From assembly GCA_017539635.1 (NCBI GenBank), contig JAFYCQ010000059.1, forward strand, positions 1-14,897: a stretch of DNA of 14,897 bases, given 5' to 3'. The position numbers were made by a program, and so were the translations under genes. Position 1 is the first letter of the stretch. Each line of letters starts with the position of its first letter. This document shows positions 1 through 7,781 of this stretch, piece after piece. This DNA comes from Oscillospiraceae bacterium (GTDB lineage Bacteria; Bacillota; Clostridia; Oscillospirales; Oscillospiraceae). The notes under the pieces were generated by a model that did no database searches, was not told where the DNA came from, and was given only the letters and a program-made list of their open reading frames with translations.

Positions 1-1149
1 ACAGAACAACTCCAACGAACTGAGCGTCGACCGTTTGTCCCTGTTGGCAGCCTTGCGCCGTGTGCAGCCCTTTGCCAACGACTCCAGCAACCTGATACGC
101 TTCCATGTACGGGTCAGGATGTTCAGGTCCGAGACCTCCACGTCGTCCTTATAGGGGTTTAAGTACTCGTTCACCATGTCCACCCACTCGTCCACGTAAA
201 TGGTGACGTAGGAGGCGCCGTAAACGGAATCCCAGTAATTTGCCGGCAGAGTCATGAAGTTGATGTTCTCGCCGTCCATTTTAAGAAATTCCTTGGCGAA
301 CCATACCACGTTGCCCTTGGTAAGGTCGGTATCCACGTAATTGATGAAAATTTCCGCCAGGGTGGAAATATTGATCTTGTCCTTATTGGCCATGATCTGC
401 TCCGCGGCAGTTTTCAGGAAATCCTGCTGGGTGCCGATGCGGCCGATGTCCGCGTCGGAATATCCGCTGCGGAAGCGCATGACCTTTACGGCCTCGCTGC
501 CCATAAGGGTCTGGTAGCCCTTTGCGATATGGATATACAGATTCTGCGCCGGGTCTTCGTAGTTCATGTTCACCGGCACGTTGTAATAAATGCCGCCCAC
601 GGCGTCCACAAGCTTTTCAAAGGCCTTGAGATTCACCAGCGCGTAAAAGTCCGGCTCAAAGCCCATGATCTCGCCCAGGCCTGAAACCGTGCGCTCGACG
701 CCGCCCACGCCGTAGAGGGAATTGACCTTCTTTGTGGGCCAGGATACGTTCACAAGGGTGTCTCTGGGGATGGATACCACGTTCAGCTTATAGTTGACGG
801 TGTCGAAATTCGCCACCATTATGGTGTCGGTATTGCCGTTGCCGTCATCGGTGCCCAGCACGACGAAGGTGTACTCTCCGTCGTTGCGGCCGCTGACATG
901 CGCCTGAGTAGTATCGCCCATTCCGGGGCTCTCCATGTCCGCGATGCCGGGCATGTCTCCCCCGTCTCCTCTCGTGTTGGACACATCCGGCGGCCTGACG
1001 GCGAAATGCCAGACGGCGAACGCTGCCGCGGCCAGTACTATCAAAATGATGACGATAATCAAAATCACCTTTTTGGCACTGGTCTTCTTACCTTTTTTCC
1101 CGGCAGTCCCCGAATACCTGGAACCGCCCCTGTTCCCGAAAAGTATCAT
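1..1149 (-). CDS. LCP (LytR-CpsA-Psr) family wall polymer transferase, 3' end outside window
   Basis: LCP enzymes sit in the membrane with the catalytic domain outside and transfer undecaprenyl-linked glycopolymers onto peptidoglycan. The frame is open for 383 codons and runs off the left edge. Seen: a basic N-terminus (about 1-27), one membrane segment (about 28-51), a Gly/Asp/Met-rich linker (about 58-86), then the LCP domain from about 93. Landmark residues are LGTD (98-101), SIPRD (126-130) and a polymer-binding stretch with R225, R227, D232, D234, R237 and Q241-Q242. The ATG at 1149 overlaps the preceding stop as ATGA and has GGAG about 10 bases upstream, so the gene is translationally coupled to nadD-yqeK. 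This is a common place for an LCP gene in Clostridia, usually before rsfS, which would lie outside the window. After about residue 347 (below position 109) the frame becomes Lys/Arg-rich and stops looking like the family. The LCP call is firm; the end is doubtful. Confidence 0.9.
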   Translation of the reverse strand, partial: MILFGNRGGSRYSGTAGKKGKKTSAKKVILIIVIILIVLAAAAFAVWHFAVRPPDVSNTRGDGGDMPGIADMESPGMGDTTQAHVSGRNDGEYTFVVLGTDDGNGNTDTIMVANFDTVNYKLNVVSIPRDTLVNVSWPTKKVNSLYGVGGVERTVSGLGEIMGFEPDFYALVNLKAFEKLVDAVGGIYYNVPVNMNYEDPAQNLYIHIAKGYQTLMGSEAVKVMRFRSGYSDADIGRIGTQQDFLKTAAEQIMANKDKINISTLAEIFINYVDTDLTKGNVVWFAKEFLKMDGENINFMTLPANYWDSVYGASYVTIYVDEWVDMVNEYLNPYKDDVEVSDLNILTRTWKRIRLLESLAKGCTRRKAANRDKRSTLSSLELFC

Positions 1150-2324
1150 ATCTTTTTTTCTCCGTCTAAATATTCCAGAGCCTCCAGCGACGCCGGATGC
1201 GGCTCGATTCCGCGCTGCTTCAAATCCTCAAGCCCCATTTTAAGGCCCAGTCTCACCGCCGCGTCCAGATCCTCGTATGCCAGGCGCCGCAGCTCATTAA
1301 GTCCCTCAAAATCCCGGGTGGGCTCGATGTAGTCTGCCATGTAGATTATTTTTTCCAGCTTCGTCATGGCGGGTCTGCCGGTGGTGTGCCATCTTATGGC
1401 CGAGGCCACCTTGGGACTTACTCCGAATTCCCCGGCGGCCACCGCCGCTCCCGTCATTGCGTGTAGGAGATTCGCGCTCTTTTTTTCCGCGGTATTTGTT
1501 ATAATATCATATCTCTCACACAATATCAACTGTGAATCCAGGGTTTCCTTTTTTGTTATATCGTGGAGGATAGCGGCCTCTCTGGCGTCATCCTCATTTT
1601 CTTCCCAGCGGTCAGCCAGCCTCACCGCTTCCTCCTCGCAGCCTTTTACGTGGGGGATGCGTTTTTCCTTCAGCATGGCATAGGCCTTTTCCCGCAGCCA
1701 GTCAAAATCCGGCTTCGCGCCGAAACAGCGCTTTTTTATTATAAGGGCGTAAACCTCCGGGTCCAGAAAATCCCGTCCCCGCCTGTCCTTAAGCATTTCC
1801 CTTATCTGCGTGGAGGAAATATCGATGGGTTCGCAGTCTATTATCTCCGTTTGAGCGCCGTGTTTTTCCTTTAGAACGGCGGCGAATCTTGTGATTTCAT
1901 CCGTGTCCCCCCGGTGTCTCGGGATGACGGCTAAAGAGGCCAGCCGAAAGATCCTTTCGGCCTCTCTCCAGGTGTCCACGGAGAGGAACATGTCCGTACC
2001 CATAATGAGGAAAAGCTCCGAGGAGGGGTTTTGCCTCTTTATCTCCGTCAGAGTATCCACCGTGTAGCTTCTTCCGCCGCGGGCGGTCTCTATATCCGAA
2101 ACCTCCGCGCCGGGTATCTTCCCGGCGGCAAGGCATGTCAGCTCCAGTCTCTCCTCCGCCGAAAGCGCCCCTTCCCCAAGCTCCTTGTGGGGCGGGATAT
2201 AGGTGGGGATGAACATGAGCCTGTCCAGTCCCAGCGCCTCTTTCGCGGCATTGGCGGCTTTTGTGTGCCCCAAGTGGGGCGGGTCGAAGGTGCCGCCGTA
2301 AATTCCGATCTTCAAATCCGGCAC
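1146..2324 (-). CDS. nadD-yqeK: Fused nicotinate-nucleotide adenylyltransferase (NadD) and YqeK-type HD phosphohydrolase
   Basis: One 392-residue protein appears to join two enzymes. Residues 1 to about 200 are NadD, which adenylates nicotinate mononucleotide in NAD synthesis. Seen: the nucleotidyltransferase signature GGTFDPPHLGH (10-20) and ISSTQIR (169-175). Residues from about 205 to 392 are a YqeK-like HD domain, a family that symmetrically hydrolyses Ap4A. Likely metal ligands are H225, H254-D255, H288, H313 and D331. In Bacillus these are two adjacent genes. Here there is no stop or frame change between the domains; the join is near position 1715. The start is GTG at 2324: a stop lies four codons upstream in frame, and the ATG at 2329 is out of frame. 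Only one base separates it from the yhbY stop and no strong Shine-Dalgarno is evident, so translation probably depends on reinitiation. Both domain calls are strong; coupling of their activities is inference. Confidence 0.93.
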   Translation of the reverse strand: MPDLKIGIYGGTFDPPHLGHTKAANAAKEALGLDRLMFIPTYIPPHKELGEGALSAEERLELTCLAAGKIPGAEVSDIETARGGRSYTVDTLTEIKRQNPSSELFLIMGTDMFLSVDTWREAERIFRLASLAVIPRHRGDTDEITRFAAVLKEKHGAQTEIIDCEPIDISSTQIREMLKDRRGRDFLDPEVYALIIKKRCFGAKPDFDWLREKAYAMLKEKRIPHVKGCEEEAVRLADRWEENEDDAREAAILHDITKKETLDSQLILCERYDIITNTAEKKSANLLHAMTGAAVAAGEFGVSPKVASAIRWHTTGRPAMTKLEKIIYMADYIEPTRDFEGLNELRRLAYEDLDAAVRLGLKMGLEDLKQRGIEPHPASLEALEYLDGEKKI

Positions 2325-2325
2325 C

Positions 2326-2637
2326 TCATTTTACCAGCTTTATTTTTTCCCTGCCGGGAGCGGGGGTGAAATCCGGGTTTTCCCGGTAGAGTACGAATTT
2401 GGAGCCAATGGCCTGTACTCCCTCCGCTCCCAAAGCACCTGCCAGAGCGTCGCAGGCCTCCCGGGCGGTAAGCATGGAGTTTTCCAAAACCCTGCCCTTT
2501 ATCAGCTCCCTTGCATTAAGGGCGTCCTCCGTCTCCTTGATGACGGCCTCGCTTATGCCCCCCTTTCCCACGTAGATTATGGTGTCAAGGCTCTGGGCGA
2601 GCCCTTTAAGCTGGGCTCTCTGCTTACTTGTCAGCAT
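2326..2637 (-). CDS. yhbY: YhbY/CRM-domain RNA-binding protein, ribosome assembly
   Basis: This small 103-residue protein is a single CRM (YhbY) domain. The family binds RNA and associates with pre-50S ribosomal particles in bacteria. Seen: the N-terminal helix beginning LTSKQRAQLKGLA, the GKGG loop at 24-27, which is the conserved RNA-contacting GxxG element, and the closing strand GSKFVLYREN (78-87). Length matches the usual size of about 95-105 residues. The ATG at 2637 lies 14 bases inside the end of rdgB. It has an AAGGGG ribosome binding site seven bases upstream, embedded in the rdgB coding sequence. The next gene, nadD-yqeK, follows after one base. The yhbY-nadD-yqeK order is a familiar Firmicutes arrangement and supports the assignment. 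Confidence 0.93.
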   Translation of the reverse strand: MLTSKQRAQLKGLAQSLDTIIYVGKGGISEAVIKETEDALNARELIKGRVLENSMLTAREACDALAGALGAEGVQAIGSKFVLYRENPDFTPAPGREKIKLVK

Positions 2638-3238
2638 TATTATTCCCCTTCATATATTCCCGGAGCTTTTCCCCGAAGGCCCTTACCGCTCTTCCTCTGT
2701 GGGAGACGCGGTTTTTTTCCTCCTCTGAAAGCTCCGCCATGCTTTTCCCCAGTTCCGGCAGATAAAACACCGGGTCGTAGCCGAAGCCGTTCTCCCCTCT
2801 GGGCTCTCTGAGTATTACGCCCTGGCACACGCCCTCGCTTTTAAGCGTGTCTCCGTTGGGGAAAACGCATACTATTGATGAGACGAAGCGGGCGCTTCTT
2901 TGTTCCGCCCCCTCCATGTTTTTGAGCAGCAGAAGTATCTTGTCGCCGTCCGATGATCCCTCTCCACCGTAGCGGGCGGAGAAGACTCCCGGAGCGCCGC
3001 CGAGAGCGTCCACGCATAGGCCCGAGTCGTCCGCTATGCTGGGCACGCCGGAAGCGTCCAGCGCAGCCTTTGCCTTGATAAGCGCGTTTTCGGCGAAAGT
3101 ATCTCCCGTCTCCTCGGCCTCTATCTCGTAGCCCGCCTCTCTCTGTGAGACCACCTGGGCGTCTAAATCCAGCTCCGAAAAAATGTCCTTTATTTCCCGC
3201 AGCTTTCCCTTGTTGTTGCTGGCAAGGATGAATCTCAT
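2624..3238 (-). CDS. rdgB: RdgB/HAM1 (ITPase-type) non-canonical purine NTP pyrophosphatase
   Basis: This 204-residue enzyme hydrolyses dITP, XTP and ITP to monophosphates and so keeps deaminated purines out of DNA and RNA. Seen in order: SNNKGK (7-12) near the N-terminus for nucleotide binding, DDSG (70-73) containing the catalytic/metal-binding acidic residues, GAPGVFSARYGG (81-92), FGYDPVF (152-158), and SHR (179-181) after a KN pair. All family blocks are present and the length is typical of about 200 residues. The ATG at 3238 forms an ATGA overlap with the ftsY stop and is preceded by a strong GGAGG at 3249-3253 inside ftsY, spacing ten bases. Its 3' end overlaps yhbY by 14 bases. In some Firmicutes this gene follows rph; no rph is seen here. 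Assignment is firm. Confidence 0.96.
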   Translation of the reverse strand: MRFILASNNKGKLREIKDIFSELDLDAQVVSQREAGYEIEAEETGDTFAENALIKAKAALDASGVPSIADDSGLCVDALGGAPGVFSARYGGEGSSDGDKILLLLKNMEGAEQRSARFVSSIVCVFPNGDTLKSEGVCQGVILREPRGENGFGYDPVFYLPELGKSMAELSEEEKNRVSHRGRAVRAFGEKLREYMKGNNNADK

Positions 3239-4131
3239 GACAAAAGCGCCTCCGTAAAGCTCCGGGCGTCAAATTCCATAAGGTCGTCGGCCTTCTCGCC
3301 CACGCCCACCAGCTTTACCGGCACCTGCAGCTTTTCGGCGATGGCATAGACTATGCCGCCTTTGGCCGTGCCGTCCAGCTTCGTGAGCACGATTCCCGTG
3401 AGCCCCGCCGCCTCCTTGAACTGTTCGGCCTGGATAAGGCCGTTCTGCCCCGTGGTGGCGTCGATTACGAGCAGGGTCTCCCGGTCGGCGTCAGGCAGCT
3501 CACGGTCAATAACGCGGCTTATTTTCGCCAGTTCGTTCATGAGATTTGATTTATTGTGCAGCCGTCCCGCCGTGTCGCAGATTATTATATCCGCTCCCCT
3601 GGCCCTGGCCGCGGCTATGCCGTCAAAAACCACCGCCGCGGGGTCGGAGCCCTCGGCATGGCGCACCATGTCGCACCCGGCACGCTCCGCCCAGATTTCA
3701 AGCTGCTCGGCGGCGGCGGCCCGGAAGGTGTCGGCGGCTACCAGAAGCACGCTTTTGCCCTCCTCCTTGAATTTTAGGGCCAGCTTTCCTATCGTCGTGG
3801 TCTTGCCCACGCCGTTCACGCCGATCATGAGGATGACAGAGGGCTTGGTTTCCAGCCTGAGAGACGTGTCCTCCCGGCTCAAAGTCTCGGTGAGTATATC
3901 CGTCAGCGCCGCTTTTACCTCCTCGCCGCCCCGGAGTCCCTCATGCTTTGCCCTGTCCCGCAGCTCGTCCACGGCGTTCATGGAGGTCTCGGCCCCCACG
4001 TCCGCCATTATAAGCGTCTCCTCCAGCTCGTCGAAAAACTCGTCGTTCACGCCGGAAAGCGCGGCGAAAACTCCGCTTACGTTTTTCCTTGTCTTTGTAA
4101 GTCCCTCTTTAATCTTGTCGAAAAATCCCAT
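3235..4131 (-). CDS. ftsY: Signal recognition particle receptor FtsY
   Basis: FtsY is the membrane-associated GTPase that receives the SRP-ribosome complex and delivers nascent membrane proteins to the translocon. The 298-residue sequence is a short N-terminal helix, an N domain (about 20-90) and a GTPase G domain. Seen: G1 loop GVNGVGKT (104-111), DTFRAAAAEQL (134-144) of the SRP insertion box, DTAGR (186-190), TKLDGTAKGG (250-259) and VGVGE (275-279). The long acidic A domain of the E. coli protein is missing, as is usual in Gram-positive FtsY. The ATG at 4131 has AAAGGA eight bases upstream in the 19-base gap after smc. The smc-ftsY pair is conserved in Firmicutes, but here ftsY is followed by rdgB rather than ylxM-ffh. 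FtsY is favoured over Ffh because no C-terminal M domain is present. Confidence 0.97.
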   Translation of the reverse strand: MGFFDKIKEGLTKTRKNVSGVFAALSGVNDEFFDELEETLIMADVGAETSMNAVDELRDRAKHEGLRGGEEVKAALTDILTETLSREDTSLRLETKPSVILMIGVNGVGKTTTIGKLALKFKEEGKSVLLVAADTFRAAAAEQLEIWAERAGCDMVRHAEGSDPAAVVFDGIAAARARGADIIICDTAGRLHNKSNLMNELAKISRVIDRELPDADRETLLVIDATTGQNGLIQAEQFKEAAGLTGIVLTKLDGTAKGGIVYAIAEKLQVPVKLVGVGEKADDLMEFDARSFTEALLS

Positions 4132-4150
4132 TTATAAAATCCTTTCAGCA

Positions 4151-7100
4151 TCAGTTCGCCAGAGTCTTTTCCGCCTCCTCCAGGTCAACGTGTATGACCT
4201 GGGAGACGCCCTTTTCCTGCATTGTCACGCCGTAGAGCACGTCCGCCTCTTCCATTGTCCTGCGCCTGTGGGTGATGACGAGAAACTGGGTGTTGTCCGA
4301 CATCCGCCGCAGGTATTCGGAAAAGCGCACGATGTTGGCGTCGTCCAAAGCCGCCTCGATCTCGTCCATTATGACGAAGGGCGTGGGCCTTATTTTCAGA
4401 ATCGCAAAATAAAGCGCAATGGCCACGAAGGCCTTTTCTCCGCCGGACAGGAGCGTCAGCGTCTTCAGCATTTTCCCCGGGGGCTGCACCTTTATGTCTA
4501 TGCCGCAGCCCAGTATATCCTCCGGGTCCTCCAGCTCCAGCGATGCCCTGCCGCCCCCGAACAGCTCCGTAAAGGTCTGCCGGAAGCTTTCGTTTATATC
4601 CTCAAAGCCTTTCCGGAATATATCCTTCATCTCCCGGGTGATGTCCCCGATTATGCCGTTTAATTCCTTTTTGGCCTTTTCGATATCGTCTCTCTGCTCG
4701 GTGAGGTAGGTATATCGGGTGTTCACCCGCTCGTATTCCTCAATGGCACCGAGATTTGGGGTGCCCAGTCTGCCCATTTCCCGTTTCAGCTCCCCTGCCC
4801 GCTTCTGGGCAGCGGGGACGCTCTCCAAGGGCGCAGCCTGGGCAAAGGCGGCGGAGCGGGACAGCTCATAGGTGTCCCATAGCTTGTCGATAAGCTGCTT
4901 TTCCTCCATCTGCGCGGCGGCGAGATTCTGTGAAAGGCGGGCGCTTTCACGCTCCAGCTCCAGTATCTGCCGGTTTTTATCCTGGGTCTCCCTGTCTCTT
5001 TTTGAACGCTCGGCCTCAAGGGCGAGCTTTTCGTTCGTGATGTCGGAGAGCCTGCTTCGCAGCGCCTCGGCCTCGGCCCTGACTTTTTCGGCCTCTTTTT
5101 CGCAGTTTTGTATGCCCGCCTCGATGGAAAGGGCGTCGGCCTTCATGCCGTCCATGACCTCTTTTGCCCTGTCCCGTCCGGCGGCTATGGAGCCGGAGAG
5201 CTCCTCCAGCTCTTTAAGGGATGCCTCTGCAGCGGCCTTTTCGGCCTCTAAGGAAGCCGTCTGGCGGCGCAAAACCTCGGTCCTGTCTCTAAGCGTCCGG
5301 CGCTTGTCCTCAATGTCCTGGGTCCCGGCCGTCTTTTCCGTTATACCGGCCCTGATTTCCTTAAGCTCAGTTTCCAAGGCGGCAAGGCTCTCTCTGGCCT
5401 TCTCCACCTCTTTTTCGGCGGATTTCGTCTTCTCCTCAAGGCGGAGACATTCCTCCCGGGTGTTCTCCACCGAGGCCTCTGCCGCCTCTATAAGCAGCCC
5501 ATAGTGCCCCAGGTCTCCCCGGAGCTTTAAGATTTCGTCCTCAACGGGCCGCAGCTCTTCCATGGCGGCGCCCAGCTCGTACTCGGCGGCGTCTGCCTCT
5601 CTCATCGCCTCGGCGCAGGCCTTTTCCGCGTCGCTGGCGTCGGAGGAGAGCATTTCCTCCTTTTTTACGAGCCTTTGCAGCTCGTTTGCCCGGGAGAGTA
5701 TGCCGGCGCTCTTTGAGGCCGCGCCACCCGTCATGCTGCCCCCGGCGTTTATTACCTGCCCGTCCAGGGTGACTATGCGGAAGCGGTGGCCGTATTTCCT
5801 TGCCGTTTTTACGGCGCAGTCCAGATTGTCGGATACCACCGTTCTTCCCAGGAGGTTTGAATATATGTCCTTATATTTTTTATCGAAGGACACAAGCTCA
5901 ATGGCAAGGCCCACAAAGCCGTCCTCGCTTTCGAGCCCCCGCTCGTTCAGCTCCCGCCCTTTAATGGCGGAAACCGGCAGGAATGTGGCTCTGCCTATCT
6001 CCCGTCTTTTAAGCAGCCCGATGGCCGCCTTGGCGTCCTCCTCCGTGTCCACCACGATGTTCTGCATGGCGGGGCCCAGGGCCGTTTCCACGGCCACGGA
6101 ATATCTCTCCTCGGTCTTAATGAGGTCGGCCACGGGGCCCCGGATATTCTTAAGCACCCCGCGGGAGGCTTCCTGCATCACGGCCTTTACGGCCCTTGAA
6201 TATCCCTCGTACTCCCGCTCCATCTCCTGCAAAAGGGCTCTGCGGTCTTTAAGGGAGGATAGCTCCCTATTAAGGGTGTCCCGCTTTTCCTTTGCGGCCT
6301 CCGCCTTTTTCTTTCTGGCCTCCAGCCGCAGCCTGTAGCCGCCTATGACGTTATTGAGCGACAGGGCTTTTTCCTCCGCCGCTTTCAGCTTTTCAGCGCA
6401 GCTTTTTTCGGAGCTTTTCAGCTCCTCTAACTTTTCCGACGCCTCGGCGGAACTCTTTATGAGCGACGTGGATCTGTCCTCATACTCCTGTATCTGCCCG
6501 GCCACAGCGGTTATTTTGGCCTTCAGCGCGGCGGCCTCTTCCCCGTTGGCGGTCTCCCGGCAGGTGAGCTTATAGAGCTCCCCCTCCTCGCCGGAGGCCT
6601 CCTGGGCAAGCTTTTCCGTCTCGTCGGAAAGCACTTTTATCTTACCGGCAATTCCGGCGGCCTCCTCGTCTATGGCGGCCATTCTGTCCCGCCGCTCCTG
6701 CATCTGCTTCAAGATGCCGGAGTTCTGGGCGTCCTGGCTTTCTATGTCCCGGCCCAGCCGCTGTATATTCTCCGCGTTGCCCTCCAGATTCGCTTTCAGG
6801 ACGGCGGCGGAGCTGTCCAGCTCGGAAACGCGGCTCTCCCTGGCGGAAATCTCGCTTCTTACGGACTCCGCCTCGATGTCCTTTTCCCGCATCTGCCGGG
6901 AAAACTCCTCTCCGGCGGCGTAAAGGGCCTCCAGCTCTCCGTTTGCCCGGGTTAAGTCGGAATTGGCGATCTCCAGGTCCGCGCCGGACTTCTGCTCCCG
7001 CTCGGCTGCCCTTTTCAGCCCGTCGCACCAGAGAGAGATGTCCAGGCCCCGCAGCTCGTCCCGCAGAACAAGATACTTTTTCGCCACCTCGGACTGTTCT

Positions 7101-7717
7101 CTGAGGGGCTCCACCTGCATTTCCAGCTCGGCGATCTTGTCGTTCACCCGGAGCAGGTTTTCTTCGGCTCTCGCCAGCTTCCTCTCGGACTCCTCCTTGC
7201 GGTAGCGGAAGCGGGAAATGCCCGCCGCCTCCTCGAATATCTCCCGGCGGTCGGTGCTTTTTGCCGAGAGTATGGCGTCTATCCTGCCCTGGCCTATTAT
7301 GCCGTAGCCGTCCCGGCCCAGGCCGGTATCCATGAAGAGCTCGTTTACGTCCTTCAGCCTCACGGCCTGGCGGTTAATATAGTACTCGCTCTCGCCTGAG
7401 CGGTAGTATCTGCGGGTGACGGTGACCTCATCGCTGTCGGCGTCCAGGATCTTTTCCGAGTTGTCCAGCACAAGGGACACCTCGGCAAAGCCCATGGGAG
7501 AGCGGGTCTCGGTGCCGCCGAAGATGACGTCCTCCATTTTGCCGCCCCGGAGCGTCTTGGTTGACTGCTCGCCCATGACCCACAAAACGGCGTCGGAGAT
7601 ATTCGATTTTCCGCTGCCGTTGGGGCCGACGATGCCCACCACAGGCTTTTCAAAATTGAGCCTTATCTTCTGGGGAAAAGACTTAAAGCCGTGGATTTCC
7701 AGCGCTCTGAGGTACAA
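4151..7717 (-). CDS. smc: Chromosome segregation ATPase SMC
   Basis: SMC is the ATP-driven core of the bacterial condensin, which with ScpA and ScpB loads at the origin region and aligns chromosome arms. The 1188-residue protein has full-length architecture. Walker A is GPNGSGKS (31-38). A coiled coil with many Glu/Lys/Ala residues runs from about 165 to 500. The globular hinge (about 520-680) includes a Gly-rich segment near 659-667. The returning coil spans about 690-1010. The ABC signature LSGGE starts at 1090 and Walker B has D1118-E1119. The start is read as TTG at 7717, giving the family's usual N-terminus (MYLRALEIHGFKSF); no in-frame ATG or GTG exists before the upstream TAG, and GGTGAT lies just upstream. 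A promoter is predicted in the preceding gap. scpA and scpB are not in the window. Assignment is very firm. Confidence 0.98.
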   Translation of the reverse strand: MYLRALEIHGFKSFPQKIRLNFEKPVVGIVGPNGSGKSNISDAVLWVMGEQSTKTLRGGKMEDVIFGGTETRSPMGFAEVSLVLDNSEKILDADSDEVTVTRRYYRSGESEYYINRQAVRLKDVNELFMDTGLGRDGYGIIGQGRIDAILSAKSTDRREIFEEAAGISRFRYRKEESERKLARAEENLLRVNDKIAELEMQVEPLREQSEVAKKYLVLRDELRGLDISLWCDGLKRAAEREQKSGADLEIANSDLTRANGELEALYAAGEEFSRQMREKDIEAESVRSEISARESRVSELDSSAAVLKANLEGNAENIQRLGRDIESQDAQNSGILKQMQERRDRMAAIDEEAAGIAGKIKVLSDETEKLAQEASGEEGELYKLTCRETANGEEAAALKAKITAVAGQIQEYEDRSTSLIKSSAEASEKLEELKSSEKSCAEKLKAAEEKALSLNNVIGGYRLRLEARKKKAEAAKEKRDTLNRELSSLKDRRALLQEMEREYEGYSRAVKAVMQEASRGVLKNIRGPVADLIKTEERYSVAVETALGPAMQNIVVDTEEDAKAAIGLLKRREIGRATFLPVSAIKGRELNERGLESEDGFVGLAIELVSFDKKYKDIYSNLLGRTVVSDNLDCAVKTARKYGHRFRIVTLDGQVINAGGSMTGGAASKSAGILSRANELQRLVKKEEMLSSDASDAEKACAEAMREADAAEYELGAAMEELRPVEDEILKLRGDLGHYGLLIEAAEASVENTREECLRLEEKTKSAEKEVEKARESLAALETELKEIRAGITEKTAGTQDIEDKRRTLRDRTEVLRRQTASLEAEKAAAEASLKELEELSGSIAAGRDRAKEVMDGMKADALSIEAGIQNCEKEAEKVRAEAEALRSRLSDITNEKLALEAERSKRDRETQDKNRQILELERESARLSQNLAAAQMEEKQLIDKLWDTYELSRSAAFAQAAPLESVPAAQKRAGELKREMGRLGTPNLGAIEEYERVNTRYTYLTEQRDDIEKAKKELNGIIGDITREMKDIFRKGFEDINESFRQTFTELFGGGRASLELEDPEDILGCGIDIKVQPPGKMLKTLTLLSGGEKAFVAIALYFAILKIRPTPFVIMDEIEAALDDANIVRFSEYLRRMSDNTQFLVITHRRRTMEEADVLYGVTMQEKGVSQVIHVDLEEAEKTLAN

Positions 7718-7720
7718 GTT

Positions 7721-7726
7721 ATCACC
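7721..7726 (-). promoter_or_regulatory. Probable ribosome binding site that supports the TTG start of smc
   Basis: On the minus strand GGTGAT sits just ahead of the TTG at 7717-7715, with about five bases between GGTG and the start. The spacing is short but workable. Together with the family N-terminus beginning at this codon and the absence of any in-frame ATG or GTG before the upstream stop, it supports TTG as the initiator. The site is only a partial match to the Shine-Dalgarno consensus. Confidence 0.5.
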
Positions 7727-7750
7727 CGATTCGAATAGAATTAGCTATAT

Positions 7751-7779
7751 ATTTTACTATAAATTAATTTACATTTCAA
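7751..7779 (-). promoter_or_regulatory. Predicted sigma-A type promoter for smc-ftsY and downstream genes
   Basis: Read on the minus strand, a -35 box TTGAAA (7779-7774, five of six to TTGACA) is followed by a 17-base spacer (7773-7757) and a -10 box TAAAAT (7756-7751, five of six to TATAAT). Transcription would start near 7744, giving a leader of roughly 27 bases before the TTG of smc. It lies in the only AT-rich gap of the window, right after the stop of the radical SAM gene. Box quality, ideal spacing and position all agree, but this is prediction from sequence only. Confidence 0.65.
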
Positions 7780-7781
7780 CA

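Noticed and set aside
2..154. Plus-strand open frame at the left edge
   Set aside because: No start codon in the window that defines a gene, no recognised family, and it is only about 50 codons long; kept only as part of the edge-anomaly finding.
3353..4663. Long plus-strand open frame of 436 codons opposite ftsY and the end of smc
   Set aside because: It is antisense to two firmly identified genes, is rich in Ser/Ala/Arg as expected from the complement of GC-rich coding DNA, and shows no domain motif.
5562..6338. Plus-strand open frame of 258 codons opposite the SMC hinge
   Set aside because: Ser/Ala-rich shadow of the smc coding frame, antisense to a conserved domain.
7718..7781. Possible terminator or riboswitch in the smc upstream gap
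   Set aside because: No GC-rich hairpin followed by a T-run on the minus strand, only small palindromes such as TTCGAA and CCCGGG, and too short for a known riboswitch.
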